The notes: generated from the sequence alone by a model not told the origin. A DNA stretch of 64,000 nucleotides from Streptomyces sp. NBC_01283 (GCF_041435335.1 NZ_CP108430.1:1984001-2048000); one strand, 5' to 3'; shown: positions 1 to 8,429, counted from the first letter of the stretch. A program made the numbers and translations.

Positions 1-50
1 CAATGTGGCGCGCGACCCCTTGCTGGGCCAACTTCCATACTGTAGACAAT

Positions 51-72
51 ATTCCATCGACAGTCATGGAAT
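51..72. promoter_or_regulatory. inverted repeat upstream of the first gene
   Basis: A perfect inverted repeat with arms ATTCCAT (51-57) and ATGGAAT (66-72) separated by 8 nt lies about 55 bp ahead of the first gene, just after an AT-rich stretch (TGTAGACAATAT, 41-52) that could serve as a -10 region or GntR-like operator. The symmetry is visible in the sequence; its role as an operator is inference. Confidence 0.35.
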
Positions 73-127
73 GCGATGTCGACCCTGAGCCTTCTTCGGA
101 TCCCTCGACCGAACGGAGCGCGCCACC

Positions 128-1105
128 GTGAAAGTCGCAGTCCTCGGCGCCGGTGCGATCGGCGCCTATGTCGGAGCCGCGCTGCACCGCGCCGGTGCCG
201 ACGTCCATCTCGTGGCCCGTGGACCGCATCTCGCGGCCATGAGGCAGCACGGAGTACGTATCCACAGCCCGCGCGGCGACTTCACCGCGCGGGCCCACGC
301 CACCGACGACCCGGCCGACATCGGCCCCGTCGATTACGTCTTCCTGGGCCTGAAGGCCAACTCGTACGCGGCGTGCGGGCCGCTGATCGAGCCGCTCCTG
401 CATGACAAGACGGCGGTGATAGCCGCCCAGAACGGCATCCCCTGGTGGTACTTCCACCGGCACGGCGGCCCGCACGACGGCCACCGTGTCAGCAGCGTGG
501 ACCCGGACGGCGCGGTCAGTGCGGTGATCGCGCCCGAACGGGCCATCGGATGCGTGGTGTACGCGGCGACGGAGCTCGAAGGTCCGGGAATCGTACGGCA
601 CTTGGAAGGCACCCGGTTCTCCGTCGGGGAGCCGGACCGCTCACGCTCCGCGCGCTGTCTCGCCTTCAGCGAGGCCATGCGGGCGGGCGGCCTGAAGTGT
701 CCCGTCGAACCGGACCTGCGCGGCGACATCTGGATCAAGCTGCTCGGCAACATCTCCTTCAACCCGATCAGCGCGCTCTCCCGCGCCACCATGCGCGAGA
801 TGTGCCTGCACGGCGGCACGCGCCGCGTCATCGAGATCATGATGAACGAGACGCTCGCCGTCGCGGCGGCCCTCGGCTGCCGCCCCGACATCTCCGTCGA
901 GCGGCGCCTGGCGGGCGCCGAACGCGTCGGCGACCACCGCACCTCCACACTCCAGGACCTGGAGCGCGGCAAACCGCTGGAACTCGACGTGCTGCTCGCG
1001 GCCGTCGTGGAACTCGCGGAGATCACCGGAGTCCCGGTGCCGACGCTCCGCACGGTCCACGCCATCTCGGACCTGCTGGCCGACCGCATGAGGAGCGCGG
1101 CATGA
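128..1105 (+). CDS. ketopantoate reductase family protein (PanE/ApbA-like)
   Basis: A 325-residue NAD(P)-binding oxidoreductase of the 2-dehydropantoate 2-reductase family. The N-terminus has the Rossmann motif GAGAIGAYVG (residues 7-16); the C-terminal half is the helical ketopantoate reductase domain, with the conserved 'WIKLLGNISFNPISAL' segment supplying the Lys and Asn-Ser region of the active site. The GTG start at 128 is preceded by GGAG (115-118). The family includes true PanE enzymes and paralogues acting on other 2-oxoacids, so the substrate is not fixed. Its stop overlaps a tiny ORF leading into the formate dehydrogenase operon, suggesting co-transcription, although a metabolic link to formate is not obvious. 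Confidence 0.85.
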   Translation: MKVAVLGAGAIGAYVGAALHRAGADVHLVARGPHLAAMRQHGVRIHSPRGDFTARAHATDDPADIGPVDYVFLGLKANSYAACGPLIEPLLHDKTAVIAAQNGIPWWYFHRHGGPHDGHRVSSVDPDGAVSAVIAPERAIGCVVYAATELEGPGIVRHLEGTRFSVGEPDRSRSARCLAFSEAMRAGGLKCPVEPDLRGDIWIKLLGNISFNPISALSRATMREMCLHGGTRRVIEIMMNETLAVAAALGCRPDISVERRLAGAERVGDHRTSTLQDLERGKPLELDVLLAAVVELAEITGVPVPTLRTVHAISDLLADRMRSAA

Positions 1106-1131
1106 GCGAGAACGACAGGAGCGCGGCATGA
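1102..1131 (+). CDS. possible 9-residue leader mini-ORF between panE-like gene and fdhA
   Basis: ATG at 1102 overlaps the upstream stop (ATGA) and opens a nine-codon frame, MSENDRSAA, whose own TGA (1129-1131) overlaps the next gene's ATG at 1128. The context around both ATGs is a 17-bp direct repeat (1091-1107 and 1117-1133) that carries an AGGAG motif, so each start has the same ribosome site. It may relay ribosomes between two cistrons or simply result from a 26-bp duplication that moved the start. No peptide function is implied. Confidence 0.35.
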   Translation: MSENDRSAA

Positions 1132-3056
1132 GCAGGAAACGGGACCGGGTGCCCACGACGTACACCCGGCTCACCCACCCCCTCGTACGCGACTCGCGCG
1201 ACGAGCCGTTCCGCCGGGCCACCTGGGACGAGGCACTGTCCAGGACCGCGGCCGGACTCCAGGCCGCGCGCGGCGCGTTCGGGATGTTCTCCTGCGCCCG
1301 CGCGACCAACGAAATGAACTACGTGGCACAGAAGTTCGCCCGTGTGGTGATGGGCACGAACAACGTCGACTCCTGCAACCGCACCTGCCACGCACCCAGC
1401 GTCGCGGGCCTCTCCGCGGCCTTCGGCTCGGGCGGCGGCACGTCTTCTTATGAAGAGGTCGAACACACCGACCTGATCGTGATGTGGGGCTCCAACGCCC
1501 GCTTCGCGCACCCGATCTTCTTCCAGCACGTCCTGAAGGGGATCAGGAACGGCGCCCGCATGTACGCCGTCGACCCGCGCCGCACCAAGACCGCCGAGTG
1601 GGCGGAGAGCTGGCTCGGCCTGAACGTCGGCACGGACATCCCGATGGCGCACGCGATCGGCCGCGAGATCATCCACGCGGGCCTGGCCAACCGGGCGTTC
1701 ATCGAGCGGGCCACATCCGGCTTCGAGGAGTACGCGGCCCTGGTCGAGCCGTGGACGCTCACGCTCGCCGAGAAGGTGACGGGCGTACCGGCCGCCGCCA
1801 TCAAGGAGCTGGCGCACGTCTACGCCCGCGCCGAGCGGGCGCAGCTGTGCTGGACACTCGGCATCACCGAGCACCACAACGGCACGGACAACGTCCGCGC
1901 ACTGATCAACCTCTCGCTCCTGACCGGCCACGTGGGACGCTACGGCTCGGGCCTCCAGCCGCTGCGCGGCCAGAACAACGTGCAGGGCGGCGGCGACATG
2001 GGCGCGATCCCCAACCGCCTGCCCGGCTTCCAGGACATCCTCGACGCGGAGACCCGGCTGAAGTTCGAGACGGCCTGGGACACGGTCATCCAGCCGCGCT
2101 ACGGGCTGAACCTGACGGAGATGTTCGAGGCGATGGAGGAGGGCGGACTCAAGGCCGTCTACTGCATCGGCGAGAACCCGGCCCAGTCGGAGGCGGACAG
2201 CGAGCAGGCGACGCGGCGGATGCGGGCCCTGGACTTCTTCGTGGTCCAGGACATCTTCCTCACGAAGACCGCCGAGCTGGCCGATGTGGTGCTGCCCGCG
2301 ACCGCGGGCTGGGCGGAGACCGACGGCACGACGACCAACAGCGAGCGGCGCGTGCAGCGGGTGCGCAAGGCCGTGCGGCCGCCCGGTGAGGCGCGCGAGG
2401 ACATCGACATCCTCTGCGACCTCGCCGAACGGCTCGGCCACGACTGGAAGTACGCGGACGCGCAGGCGGTCTGGGACGAGCTGCGGTCGGTGTCGCCGGA
2501 CCACTGGGGCATGACGTACGACCGTCTGGAGTCCCTGCAGGGCATCCAGTGGCCCTGCCCTTCGGAGGACCGGGTCGAACCGACTTACCTGCACGGCCGG
2601 TTGTGGGAGGCGGACCCCGAACGGCGCGGCACGCTCGCGCCCTTCGGGCTCGTCGCGCACGACCCGCCGGTGGACCTGACGGACGACTCGTACCCGATCC
2701 GGCTGACGACCGGGCGGCGGCTCGACTCCTACAACACCGGTGTGCAGAGCGGGAGTTTTGCCTCTCCGCTGCGGCGCGGCGAGTACGTCGAGCTGTGCCC
2801 GGAGGACGCCGAGCGGTACGGGGTCGCGGTCGGCGAGGAGGTCCGCATCTCCTCGCGGCGCGGCGCGGTGACTGCGCCCGTCTGGGTGGACCCCGGGCTC
2901 CGCCCCGGTCTGGCCTTCATGACCATGCACTTTCCCGACGAGGTCGACACCAACCAGCTCACGATCGAGGCCAATTGCCCGATCGCGGGCACGGCGGAGT
3001 TCAAGGCGTCGGCGATACGTATCGACAAGCTGGCCGAGCCAGTTCGCCCGAGGTGA
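1128..3056 (+). CDS. fdhA: formate dehydrogenase catalytic (Mo-bis-MGD) subunit, lacking its Fe-S N-terminus
   Basis: A 642-residue molybdopterin oxidoreductase of the FdhF/FdsA type that oxidises formate to CO2. The active-site motif is VDSCNRTCHAPSV (80-92): Cys87 occupies the position of selenocysteine 140 in E. coli FdhH and His88 follows. 'RGQNNVQGGGDMGA' and 'GENPAQSEADSEQA' are typical of the MGD-binding domains; the C-terminal dinucleotide-binding domain (about 520-630) is complete. The protein begins (TYTRLTHPLVR) exactly where the family normally continues after its N-terminal [4Fe-4S] domain. That missing domain is encoded at 4990-5850, so the holo-subunit must be assembled from two chains. 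Confidence 0.92.
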   Translation: MSRKRDRVPTTYTRLTHPLVRDSRDEPFRRATWDEALSRTAAGLQAARGAFGMFSCARATNEMNYVAQKFARVVMGTNNVDSCNRTCHAPSVAGLSAAFGSGGGTSSYEEVEHTDLIVMWGSNARFAHPIFFQHVLKGIRNGARMYAVDPRRTKTAEWAESWLGLNVGTDIPMAHAIGREIIHAGLANRAFIERATSGFEEYAALVEPWTLTLAEKVTGVPAAAIKELAHVYARAERAQLCWTLGITEHHNGTDNVRALINLSLLTGHVGRYGSGLQPLRGQNNVQGGGDMGAIPNRLPGFQDILDAETRLKFETAWDTVIQPRYGLNLTEMFEAMEEGGLKAVYCIGENPAQSEADSEQATRRMRALDFFVVQDIFLTKTAELADVVLPATAGWAETDGTTTNSERRVQRVRKAVRPPGEAREDIDILCDLAERLGHDWKYADAQAVWDELRSVSPDHWGMTYDRLESLQGIQWPCPSEDRVEPTYLHGRLWEADPERRGTLAPFGLVAHDPPVDLTDDSYPIRLTTGRRLDSYNTGVQSGSFASPLRRGEYVELCPEDAERYGVAVGEEVRISSRRGAVTAPVWVDPGLRPGLAFMTMHFPDEVDTNQLTIEANCPIAGTAEFKASAIRIDKLAEPVRPR

Positions 3057-3064
3057 GGTGACGT

Positions 3065-4993
3065 ATGGATCTGCACTTCGGTGACAGCAAGCCGACGGAC
3101 GAGGAGCGGGCAGCCGTCGACGCGTTGCTCGGGCCGCCCGAGTCCGCGTGGGAGGGGGCCGGCGACCGCAGCGACGCGGATCTGCGCTGGGCACGGGGAG
3201 GCCGGGCGGCGCGGGAGCGGCGGGACGAGCTGTTGCCGGGGTTGCACGCTCTCAACGACCGCGTGGGGTGGGTGAGCGAGGGAGGCCTCGACTACCTCTG
3301 CCGACGGCTGATGGTGCCGCCGGCGGAGGGGTACGGGGTGGCCACGTTCTACTCCATGTTCGCGGTACGGCCACGTCCCGCGACGGTGGTGCGGGTGTGT
3401 ACGGATCTGGCTTGTGGGGGTGGGGCGGAGCTGTGCGGGGAGGTGCGGGCTCGCCTGGGGCCTGCGGCCGGGGTGGCGGTGGAGGAGAGCCCTTGCCTGG
3501 GGCTGTGCGAGCGGGCGCCTGCGGCGTTGGTGGTGCGGGCGGGAGTTCCAGCCCGTCCGGCGTTTGAGGACGAACTCGGCGGAGCCGGTGATCAACGGCA
3601 ACCAAGGCCCCCGCGCCAGAGCGGGTTTTCGGGAAGGGGCGGGGTTGGGGAGAAGACCTACGTCACCGCAACCCTCGCCCCCGCCGCCCCCGACACCCTC
3701 ACCCAAGCCGCCCTCACCCCCGAATCCGCCCCCGCAGAGCCCCCCGCTGCCCTCGCCGTCCCCCAGGCAGGGCAGGACGGCCTCGTCCTGCTCAAGCGCC
3801 TAGGAACCGTCGACCCCACCTCCCTGGACGACTATCGCGCCCACGGCGGCTACACCGCCCTCCGCACCGCCTTCGCCATCGGCCCCGCCGCCGTCATCCG
3901 CGAAGTGACCGACTCCGGCCTGGTGGGAAGAGGAGGTGCCGCCTTCCCCACGGGAAGGAAGTGGCAGGCCACCGCCTCCCAGCCGGACCACCCCCACTAC
4001 CTCGTCTGCAACGCCGACGAATCCGAGCCCGGCACCTTCAAGGACCGGGTGATCATGGAGGGCGACCCGTACGCGCTCATCGAGGCGATGACCATCGCGG
4101 GGTACGCGACCGGCGCCCACCTCGGCTACCTCTATCTCCGGGGCGAGTATCCACGTGCGCTCCAAAGGCTTGAGCACGCCATCGCGCAGGCACGCGCACG
4201 CGGCTTCCTCGGCGACGACGTCCTCGGCCAGGGGTACGCCTTCGACATCGAGATCCGGCGCGGCGCGGGCGCCTACATCTGCGGGGAGGAGACCGCCCTC
4301 TTCAACTCCATCGAGGGGTACAGGGGTGAGCCCCGCTCGAAGCCGCCCTTCCCCGTGGAGAAGGGGCTCTTCGGGAAGCCCACCGCCGAGAACAACGTCG
4401 AGACCCTCGTCAACGTGCTCCCCATCCTCACCATGGGCGCACCGGCCTACGCCGCCATCGGCACGGAGAAGTCCACCGGGCCCAAGCTCTTCTGTGTCTC
4501 GGGCAGCGTCGAACGCCCCGGCATCTACGAGCTCCCCTTCGGCGCCACCCTCCGCGAGCTCCTCACTCTCTCCGGGATGCCGGACAACCTCCGCGCGGTC
4601 CTCCTGGGCGGCGCGGCCGGAGGCTTCGTACGCCCCGACGAGCTGGACATTCCGCTCACCTTCGAGGGGACGCGGGAGGCGGGCACCACCCTCGGCTCGG
4701 GGGTCGTCCTCGCCCTGGACGACACCGTGCCGCTCCCCCGCGTCCTGCTGCGCATCGCCGAGTTCTTCCGCGACGAGTCCTGCGGCCAGTGCGTGCCCTG
4801 CCGGGTCGGCACCGTCCGGCAGGAGGAGGCACTGCACCGCATCGTCGAGCGGACCGGAGCCGAGGCAGCCGGTGACATCGCGCTGTTGCGCGAGGTGGGG
4901 CGGACCATGCGGGACGCCTCCATCTGCGGGCTCGGCCAGACCGCGTGGAACGCCGTGGAATCCGCCATCGACCGCTTGGGGGCGTACAAGTGA
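3065..4993 (+). CDS. fused NuoE/FdsG-NuoF/FdsB NADH-linked diaphorase subunit of formate dehydrogenase
   Basis: A 642-residue fusion. Residues 1-160 are a thioredoxin-like [2Fe-2S] domain of the 24-kDa/FdsG type with ligands Cys112, Cys117, Cys144 and Cys148. Residues about 235-642 are a 51-kDa/FdsB domain: the FMN-binding GRGGAAFPTGRKW, the NADH-site GAGAYICGEETALFNS and a C-terminal [4Fe-4S] motif (SCGQCVPCR and a distal Cys in SICGLGQT). It would pass electrons from the Mo subunit to NAD+. The 75-residue linker (about 160-235) has unusual composition and contains a dispersed repeat also found in another fusion in this window. It starts 8 bp after fdhA and overlaps the next gene (GTGA). Confidence 0.9.
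   Translation: MDLHFGDSKPTDEERAAVDALLGPPESAWEGAGDRSDADLRWARGGRAARERRDELLPGLHALNDRVGWVSEGGLDYLCRRLMVPPAEGYGVATFYSMFAVRPRPATVVRVCTDLACGGGAELCGEVRARLGPAAGVAVEESPCLGLCERAPAALVVRAGVPARPAFEDELGGAGDQRQPRPPRQSGFSGRGGVGEKTYVTATLAPAAPDTLTQAALTPESAPAEPPAALAVPQAGQDGLVLLKRLGTVDPTSLDDYRAHGGYTALRTAFAIGPAAVIREVTDSGLVGRGGAAFPTGRKWQATASQPDHPHYLVCNADESEPGTFKDRVIMEGDPYALIEAMTIAGYATGAHLGYLYLRGEYPRALQRLEHAIAQARARGFLGDDVLGQGYAFDIEIRRGAGAYICGEETALFNSIEGYRGEPRSKPPFPVEKGLFGKPTAENNVETLVNVLPILTMGAPAYAAIGTEKSTGPKLFCVSGSVERPGIYELPFGATLRELLTLSGMPDNLRAVLLGGAAGGFVRPDELDIPLTFEGTREAGTTLGSGVVLALDDTVPLPRVLLRIAEFFRDESCGQCVPCRVGTVRQEEALHRIVERTGAEAAGDIALLREVGRTMRDASICGLGQTAWNAVESAIDRLGAYK
3549..3650 (+). repeat. dispersed repeat embedded in the FdsG-FdsB linker
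   Basis: Roughly 100 bp beginning CAGCCCGTCCGGCG and continuing through 'gaggacgaactcggcggag' and a G-rich tail. A similar segment occurs at 22041-22135, at the junction of another fusion. The order of blocks (CCCGTCCGGCG, GAGGACGAACTCGG, GGNGACGG-like, GGGNAGGGGCGGG) is kept, with one 3-bp insertion near the start of the second copy that preserves frame. From memory this resembles a short repeat common between genes in Streptomyces genomes; here it is translated in frame (RPAFEDELGG). Confidence 0.7.
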
Positions 4994-5850
4994 CCGCCGT
5001 ACCGCTGGGAATCCCGCGCCGTCTCGTCGAGTTCACGCTGGACGGGCAGAACGCCGGAGTGCCCGAGGGATCGACCCTCCTGGACGCCTGCCGGGCCGCG
5101 GGCAAGGACGTCCCGACCCTCTGCGAGGGCGACACCCTCACCCCGAAGAACGCCTGCCGGGTGTGTGTCGTCGAGGTGGAAGGGGCCCGTACGCTCGCCC
5201 CGGCCTGCTCGCGCAAGGCGGAGCCCGGCATGACCGTGCTCACCGACACCGAGCGCACCCGGCACAGCCGCAAGGTGGTGCTCGAACTCCTCGCCTCGTC
5301 CGTCGACATGTCGACCACCCCGAAGGTCGCGGGCTGGCTCAAGGAGTACGACGCCAAGCCCGACCGCTTCGGTCCGGACGCCGCCCGGCTGAACGAGGAG
5401 CCCAAGGTCGACAACGACCTCTATGTGCGCGACTACGACAAGTGCATCCTCTGCTACAAGTGCGTCGACGCCTGCGGTGACCAGTGGCAGAACACCTTCG
5501 CCATCTCCGTGACGGGCCGCGGCTTCGACGCCCGGATCGCCGTCGAGCACGACGGACCGCTGACCGACTCCGCGTGCGTGTACTGCGGGAACTGCATCGA
5601 GGTCTGTCCGACCGGCGCCCTCAGCTTCAAGTCCGAGTTCGACATGCGGGCGGCGGGGACCTGGGACGAGGACAAGCAGACCGCGACGACCACGGTGTGC
5701 GCCTACTGCGGAGTCGGCTGCAATCTGACCCTGCACGTGCAGGACAATGACATCGTGAAGGTCACCTCACCGCACGACAATCCGGTGACCCACGGCAACC
5801 TCTGCATCAAGGGCCGCTTCGGCTACCAGCACGTACAGAACCGGGACTGA
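4990..5850 (+). CDS. Fe-S N-terminal half of the formate dehydrogenase alpha subunit, encoded separately
   Basis: A 286-residue iron-sulfur protein. Domains in order: NuoG/FdsA-type [2Fe-2S] ferredoxin fold (Cys45, Cys56, Cys59, Cys73); a two-[4Fe-4S] ferredoxin pair (Cys152/155/158/162 and Cys196/199/202/206); and the first domain of a molybdopterin oxidoreductase with the cofactor-proximal [4Fe-4S] motif CAYCGVGCNL (237-246) and Cys272 in NLCIKGRFG. It stops at the point where the catalytic chain at 1128-3056 begins in family alignments. The GTG start overlaps the upstream stop (GTGA, 4990-4993). It should complete the electron path between the Mo site and the FMN/NADH subunit. Confidence 0.88.
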   Translation: MTAVPLGIPRRLVEFTLDGQNAGVPEGSTLLDACRAAGKDVPTLCEGDTLTPKNACRVCVVEVEGARTLAPACSRKAEPGMTVLTDTERTRHSRKVVLELLASSVDMSTTPKVAGWLKEYDAKPDRFGPDAARLNEEPKVDNDLYVRDYDKCILCYKCVDACGDQWQNTFAISVTGRGFDARIAVEHDGPLTDSACVYCGNCIEVCPTGALSFKSEFDMRAAGTWDEDKQTATTTVCAYCGVGCNLTLHVQDNDIVKVTSPHDNPVTHGNLCIKGRFGYQHVQNRD

Positions 5851-5855
5851 TCGAC

Positions 5856-6719
5856 ATGGGACGAGTCACGGAGCGCCGCCGCGTCCTCCGCATCCGGGAC
5901 GGCGCCGTCAGCGAGCGGCCCGACACCCTGGTCGCGGAGGAGCCGCTGGAGATACGGCTCAACGGCAAGGCGCTCGCGATCACCATGCGCACGCCGGGCG
6001 ACGACTTCGCGCTCGCGGCGGGCTTCCTCGTGAGCGAGGGGGTGCTCGGCTCCGCGGACGATCTCCAGTCGATCGTCTACTGCGCCGGGGCGACGGCGGA
6101 CGGGTCCAACACGTACAACGTGGTGGACGTGAAGACCGCTCCGGGGCTCGTCCTGCCCGACATCAATCTCGAACGCAACGTCTACACCACCTCGTCCTGC
6201 GGCCTGTGCGGCAAGGCGAGCCTGGACGCCGTCCGTACGACGGCCCGCTGGGCCATCGACGACACGGACGGCGGTGACACTCCCCCGGTCCGGCTGGGGA
6301 CCGAGCTGCTCGCGTGCCTCCCCGACCGGCTGCGCGCGGCGCAGCGGGTCTTCGACCGGACCGGGGGCCTGCACGCGGCGGCGCTCTTCTCCGAGGACGG
6401 CGAACTCCTCGACGTACGGGAGGACGTGGGCCGGCACAACGCGGTCGACAAGCTCGTCGGGCGTGCCCTCCAGGACGGCCGGCTTCCGCTGTCGCGTGCG
6501 GTGCTCCTGGTGTCGGGGCGTGCCTCGTTCGAGCTGGCGCAGAAGGCGGTGATGGCGGGCATTCCGGTGCTCGCCGCCGTCTCCGCGCCCTCGTCCCTGG
6601 CCGTCGATCTGGCCGCCGAGACCGGTCTGACGCTGGTCGGCTTCCTGCGCGGCTCCTCCATGAACGTGTACGCGGGCGAGCACCGGATCGCCGTGCGGGC
6701 CGCGGCCTCCCAGGGCTGA
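5856..6719 (+). CDS. fdhD: formate dehydrogenase accessory sulfurtransferase FdhD
   Basis: A 287-residue FdhD protein that transfers sulfur from a cysteine desulfurase to the Mo-bis-MGD cofactor, an activation step formate dehydrogenases require. The conserved SSCGLCGK loop supplies Cys115 and Cys118, the CxxC pair carrying the persulfide; the segment DVGRHNAVDKLVG and the following SGRASFEL are also diagnostic. Length is normal. It follows the Fe-S half-subunit by 5 bp and is last in the operon, before a strong hairpin at 6725-6768. Confidence 0.95.
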   Translation: MGRVTERRRVLRIRDGAVSERPDTLVAEEPLEIRLNGKALAITMRTPGDDFALAAGFLVSEGVLGSADDLQSIVYCAGATADGSNTYNVVDVKTAPGLVLPDINLERNVYTTSSCGLCGKASLDAVRTTARWAIDDTDGGDTPPVRLGTELLACLPDRLRAAQRVFDRTGGLHAAALFSEDGELLDVREDVGRHNAVDKLVGRALQDGRLPLSRAVLLVSGRASFELAQKAVMAGIPVLAAVSAPSSLAVDLAAETGLTLVGFLRGSSMNVYAGEHRIAVRAAASQG

Positions 6720-6724
6720 CCGGC

Positions 6725-6768
6725 CGCTCCCCGCTGCACGGCGGCGGGGCCCCGGCCGGCGGGGAGCG
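6725..6768. terminator. hairpin between convergent fdhD and MarR gene
   Basis: A perfect 10-bp inverted repeat, CGCTCCCCGC (6725-6734) and GCGGGGAGCG (6759-6768), with a 24-nt G/C-rich loop that can itself pair. It sits in the 105-bp gap between two genes that end facing each other and could serve both as an intrinsic terminator without a U-tract, common in streptomycetes. Confidence 0.6.
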
Positions 6769-6824
6769 CCCCCTGCGCCAGGCGGGGTCCCGGTCCCGCC
6801 CCGGCCCGATCCGGACGGGAGGCC

Positions 6825-7268
6825 CTACGCCTCGGTGCCCGAGATCCGGGTGAGCAGTGCCAGGAACTGCTTGCGTTCGGCGGCCGAGAGCGGCGCCAGG
6901 AGTTCGTTGTTGGCGCGCCACGCGACCTCGGCACAGCGGTCGAGGGTGCGCTCGCCGTCCTCCGTGATCGTGATCGCGTTCTTGCGGCGGTCGGCGGGGT
7001 CGGGCGAGCGCAGGACAAGACCCGCGTCCTGAAGATCGTTGATGACGCCGACCAGGTCCTTGGGGTCCAGCGAGATGCTGCGGCCGAGCGCGGCCTGCGC
7101 GACGGGGGCCTGGTCCGCGACGGCTGAGAGCACCACGTGGTGCCACATCTTCATGTCCTCGCCCGCCAGGGCTTCGGCGACGAGGCCGCGGCCACGGGCC
7201 GCCGCGCGGCCGAGGAGCCAGCTGGGCAGGGTGCGGATACCGCTGGGTGCGGGCGGGGTGCTGGGCAT
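6825..7268 (-). CDS. MarR-family transcriptional regulator
   Basis: A 147-residue MarR-type winged-helix protein. The DNA-binding segment runs through 'AQAALGRSISLDPKDLVGVINDLQDAGLV', followed by the wing with the diagnostic SPDPADRRKNAITITEDG. It starts 92 bp from, and diverges from, a quinone-reductase-like gene. Two similar palindromes lie in between, so repression of both genes by this protein is likely. No redox Cys is present in the sensor region, so a phenolic or other small-molecule ligand is more likely than thiol sensing; the ligand cannot be told from the sequence. Confidence 0.88.
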   Translation of the reverse strand: MPSTPPAPSGIRTLPSWLLGRAAARGRGLVAEALAGEDMKMWHHVVLSAVADQAPVAQAALGRSISLDPKDLVGVINDLQDAGLVLRSPDPADRRKNAITITEDGERTLDRCAEVAWRANNELLAPLSAAERKQFLALLTRISGTEA

Positions 7269-7290
7269 GGGACGAGCCTATCCGAGAATC

Positions 7291-7335
7291 ATTGGACTTC
7301 CCAATGAAACTACGGATACCGTGGGAGCTCCCAAC
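7291..7335. promoter_or_regulatory. two palindromic operators for the adjacent MarR regulator
   Basis: ATTGGACTTCCCAAT (7291-7305, 5-bp perfect outer arms) and GTGGGAGCTCCCAAC (7321-7335, containing the perfect 12-mer TGGGAGCTCCCA) share the pattern TTGGGANNTCCCAA. Their centres are about 30 bp, or three helical turns, apart on the same DNA face, and lie between the divergent starts at 7268 and 7360. Confidence 0.6.
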
Positions 7336-7359
7336 GGTTTCCTGCGTCTGGAGTCGCTC

Positions 7360-8295
7360 ATGCGTCGCGTTCGGTACGAACACAGTGGCGGCCCCGAGGT
7401 CCTCTTCACCGAGGACGTGCCGGTCCCCGCGCCCGGCCCCGGTGAGCTCCTGGTGCGCGTCGCGGCGGCCGGGGTCACGCTGCCCGTCGTACGCAAGGTC
7501 CGTGAGCCCCGCGAGCCGATCCCGCTCGGCGGGGAGATCGCCGGAGAGGTGGTGTCCACCGGCGACGGCGTGAGCGGGTACGCGCCGGGCGACCGCGTCA
7601 CGGGGCTCTGTTTCGGCCACGGCTACGCCGAGTTCGCGCTCCTCGACACCGCGATGGCGTCCCCCGTGCCGGACGGGGCGAGTGCCGTCGACGCGGTCGC
7701 GCTCGTCCGCAGCGGGCTCGTCGCGTACGGCGCGCTCGATGCCGCCCGCCCCGCGCCGGGCGAGTCCGCGCTGGTCACGGCGGCGGCCAGTGGAGTGGGC
7801 CATCTCGCCCTGCAGCTGGCCGGGCTCAGGGGTGCCTCGCGGGTCGTGGGAGCCGTGTCGGCGGGCGGGGCAGGTTCCGGCAAGGCGGACTTCCTGCGCT
7901 CGCTCGGCGCCGACGAGGTGATCACGTACGACGAGGAGCAGTGGGGCGAGCCCGTGGACTACGTCCTCGACGCGGTCGGCGGCGAGCTGCTCACGCCCGC
8001 CGTGCGGGCACTCGCGCCGTACGGGCGGCTGGTCGCGTACAGCTCGGGGGGCGGCACCGTCGAGGCGTACGACCTGCTGGTGGGCGCCAGGTCGGTCATC
8101 GGCTTCCAGATGGCGCTCATCGCCCGCGGCAGGCCCGAGGCGTACGAGACGTGGCGGCGCGAGCTGTGGCGGCTCTTCCAGGCGGGCGATCTGCGTCCCG
8201 CCGTGCACGCGCGGTTCGCGCTGGAGGACGCGGCGAAGGCCCATGCGGTGATCGAGGCGCGGAGCAACCTCGGGAAAGTCGTACTGATTCCCTGA
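7360..8295 (+). CDS. zinc-independent quinone oxidoreductase / MDR-family NADPH reductase
   Basis: A 311-residue medium-chain dehydrogenase/reductase. The catalytic GroES-like half (1-125) lacks the cysteines that bind zinc in alcohol dehydrogenases, placing it with NADPH:quinone reductases. The Rossmann half has AAASGVGHLALQLAG (about 145-159) in place of the usual GAxGGVG. The chosen ATG gives the canonical start MRRVRYEHSGGPEVL; longer readings would run through the upstream MarR operators. It probably detoxifies quinones or enals under control of the neighbouring MarR protein; the exact substrate is unknown. Confidence 0.85.
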   Translation: MRRVRYEHSGGPEVLFTEDVPVPAPGPGELLVRVAAAGVTLPVVRKVREPREPIPLGGEIAGEVVSTGDGVSGYAPGDRVTGLCFGHGYAEFALLDTAMASPVPDGASAVDAVALVRSGLVAYGALDAARPAPGESALVTAAASGVGHLALQLAGLRGASRVVGAVSAGGAGSGKADFLRSLGADEVITYDEEQWGEPVDYVLDAVGGELLTPAVRALAPYGRLVAYSSGGGTVEAYDLLVGARSVIGFQMALIARGRPEAYETWRRELWRLFQAGDLRPAVHARFALEDAAKAHAVIEARSNLGKVVLIP

Positions 8296-8379
8296 CCCTG
8301 ACCAGGCCGCACCCATTCGTGCCACGCACGCTTCTTGTGGGGTGTCGAGCCGCACAAGTAGCGTCTGAGGCGCGAACGT

Positions 8380-8404
8380 TGGACGTGGGATGTCAGGATG
8401 TCCA
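8380..8404. promoter_or_regulatory. candidate operator upstream of sialidase
   Basis: TGGAC (8380-8384) and GTCCA (8400-8404) form a short inverted repeat enclosing two direct copies of GGATGTC (8388-8394 and 8396-8402, 8-bp period). This is the only clear structure in the 134-bp gap before the sialidase. Binding by a regulator is inference. Confidence 0.3.
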
Positions 8405-8429
8405 GTCACCTTGAAGGGTGGACCGCGCC

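Noticed and set aside
1023..3194. 723-codon open frame antisense to fdhA
   Set aside because: Arg/Ala/Gly-rich translation without domains, opposite a well-supported enzyme; an effect of high GC in third positions.
7039..7359. N-terminal extension of the quinone-reductase gene
   Set aside because: It would overlap the MarR gene antisense and span the operators; ATG 7360 gives the family start.
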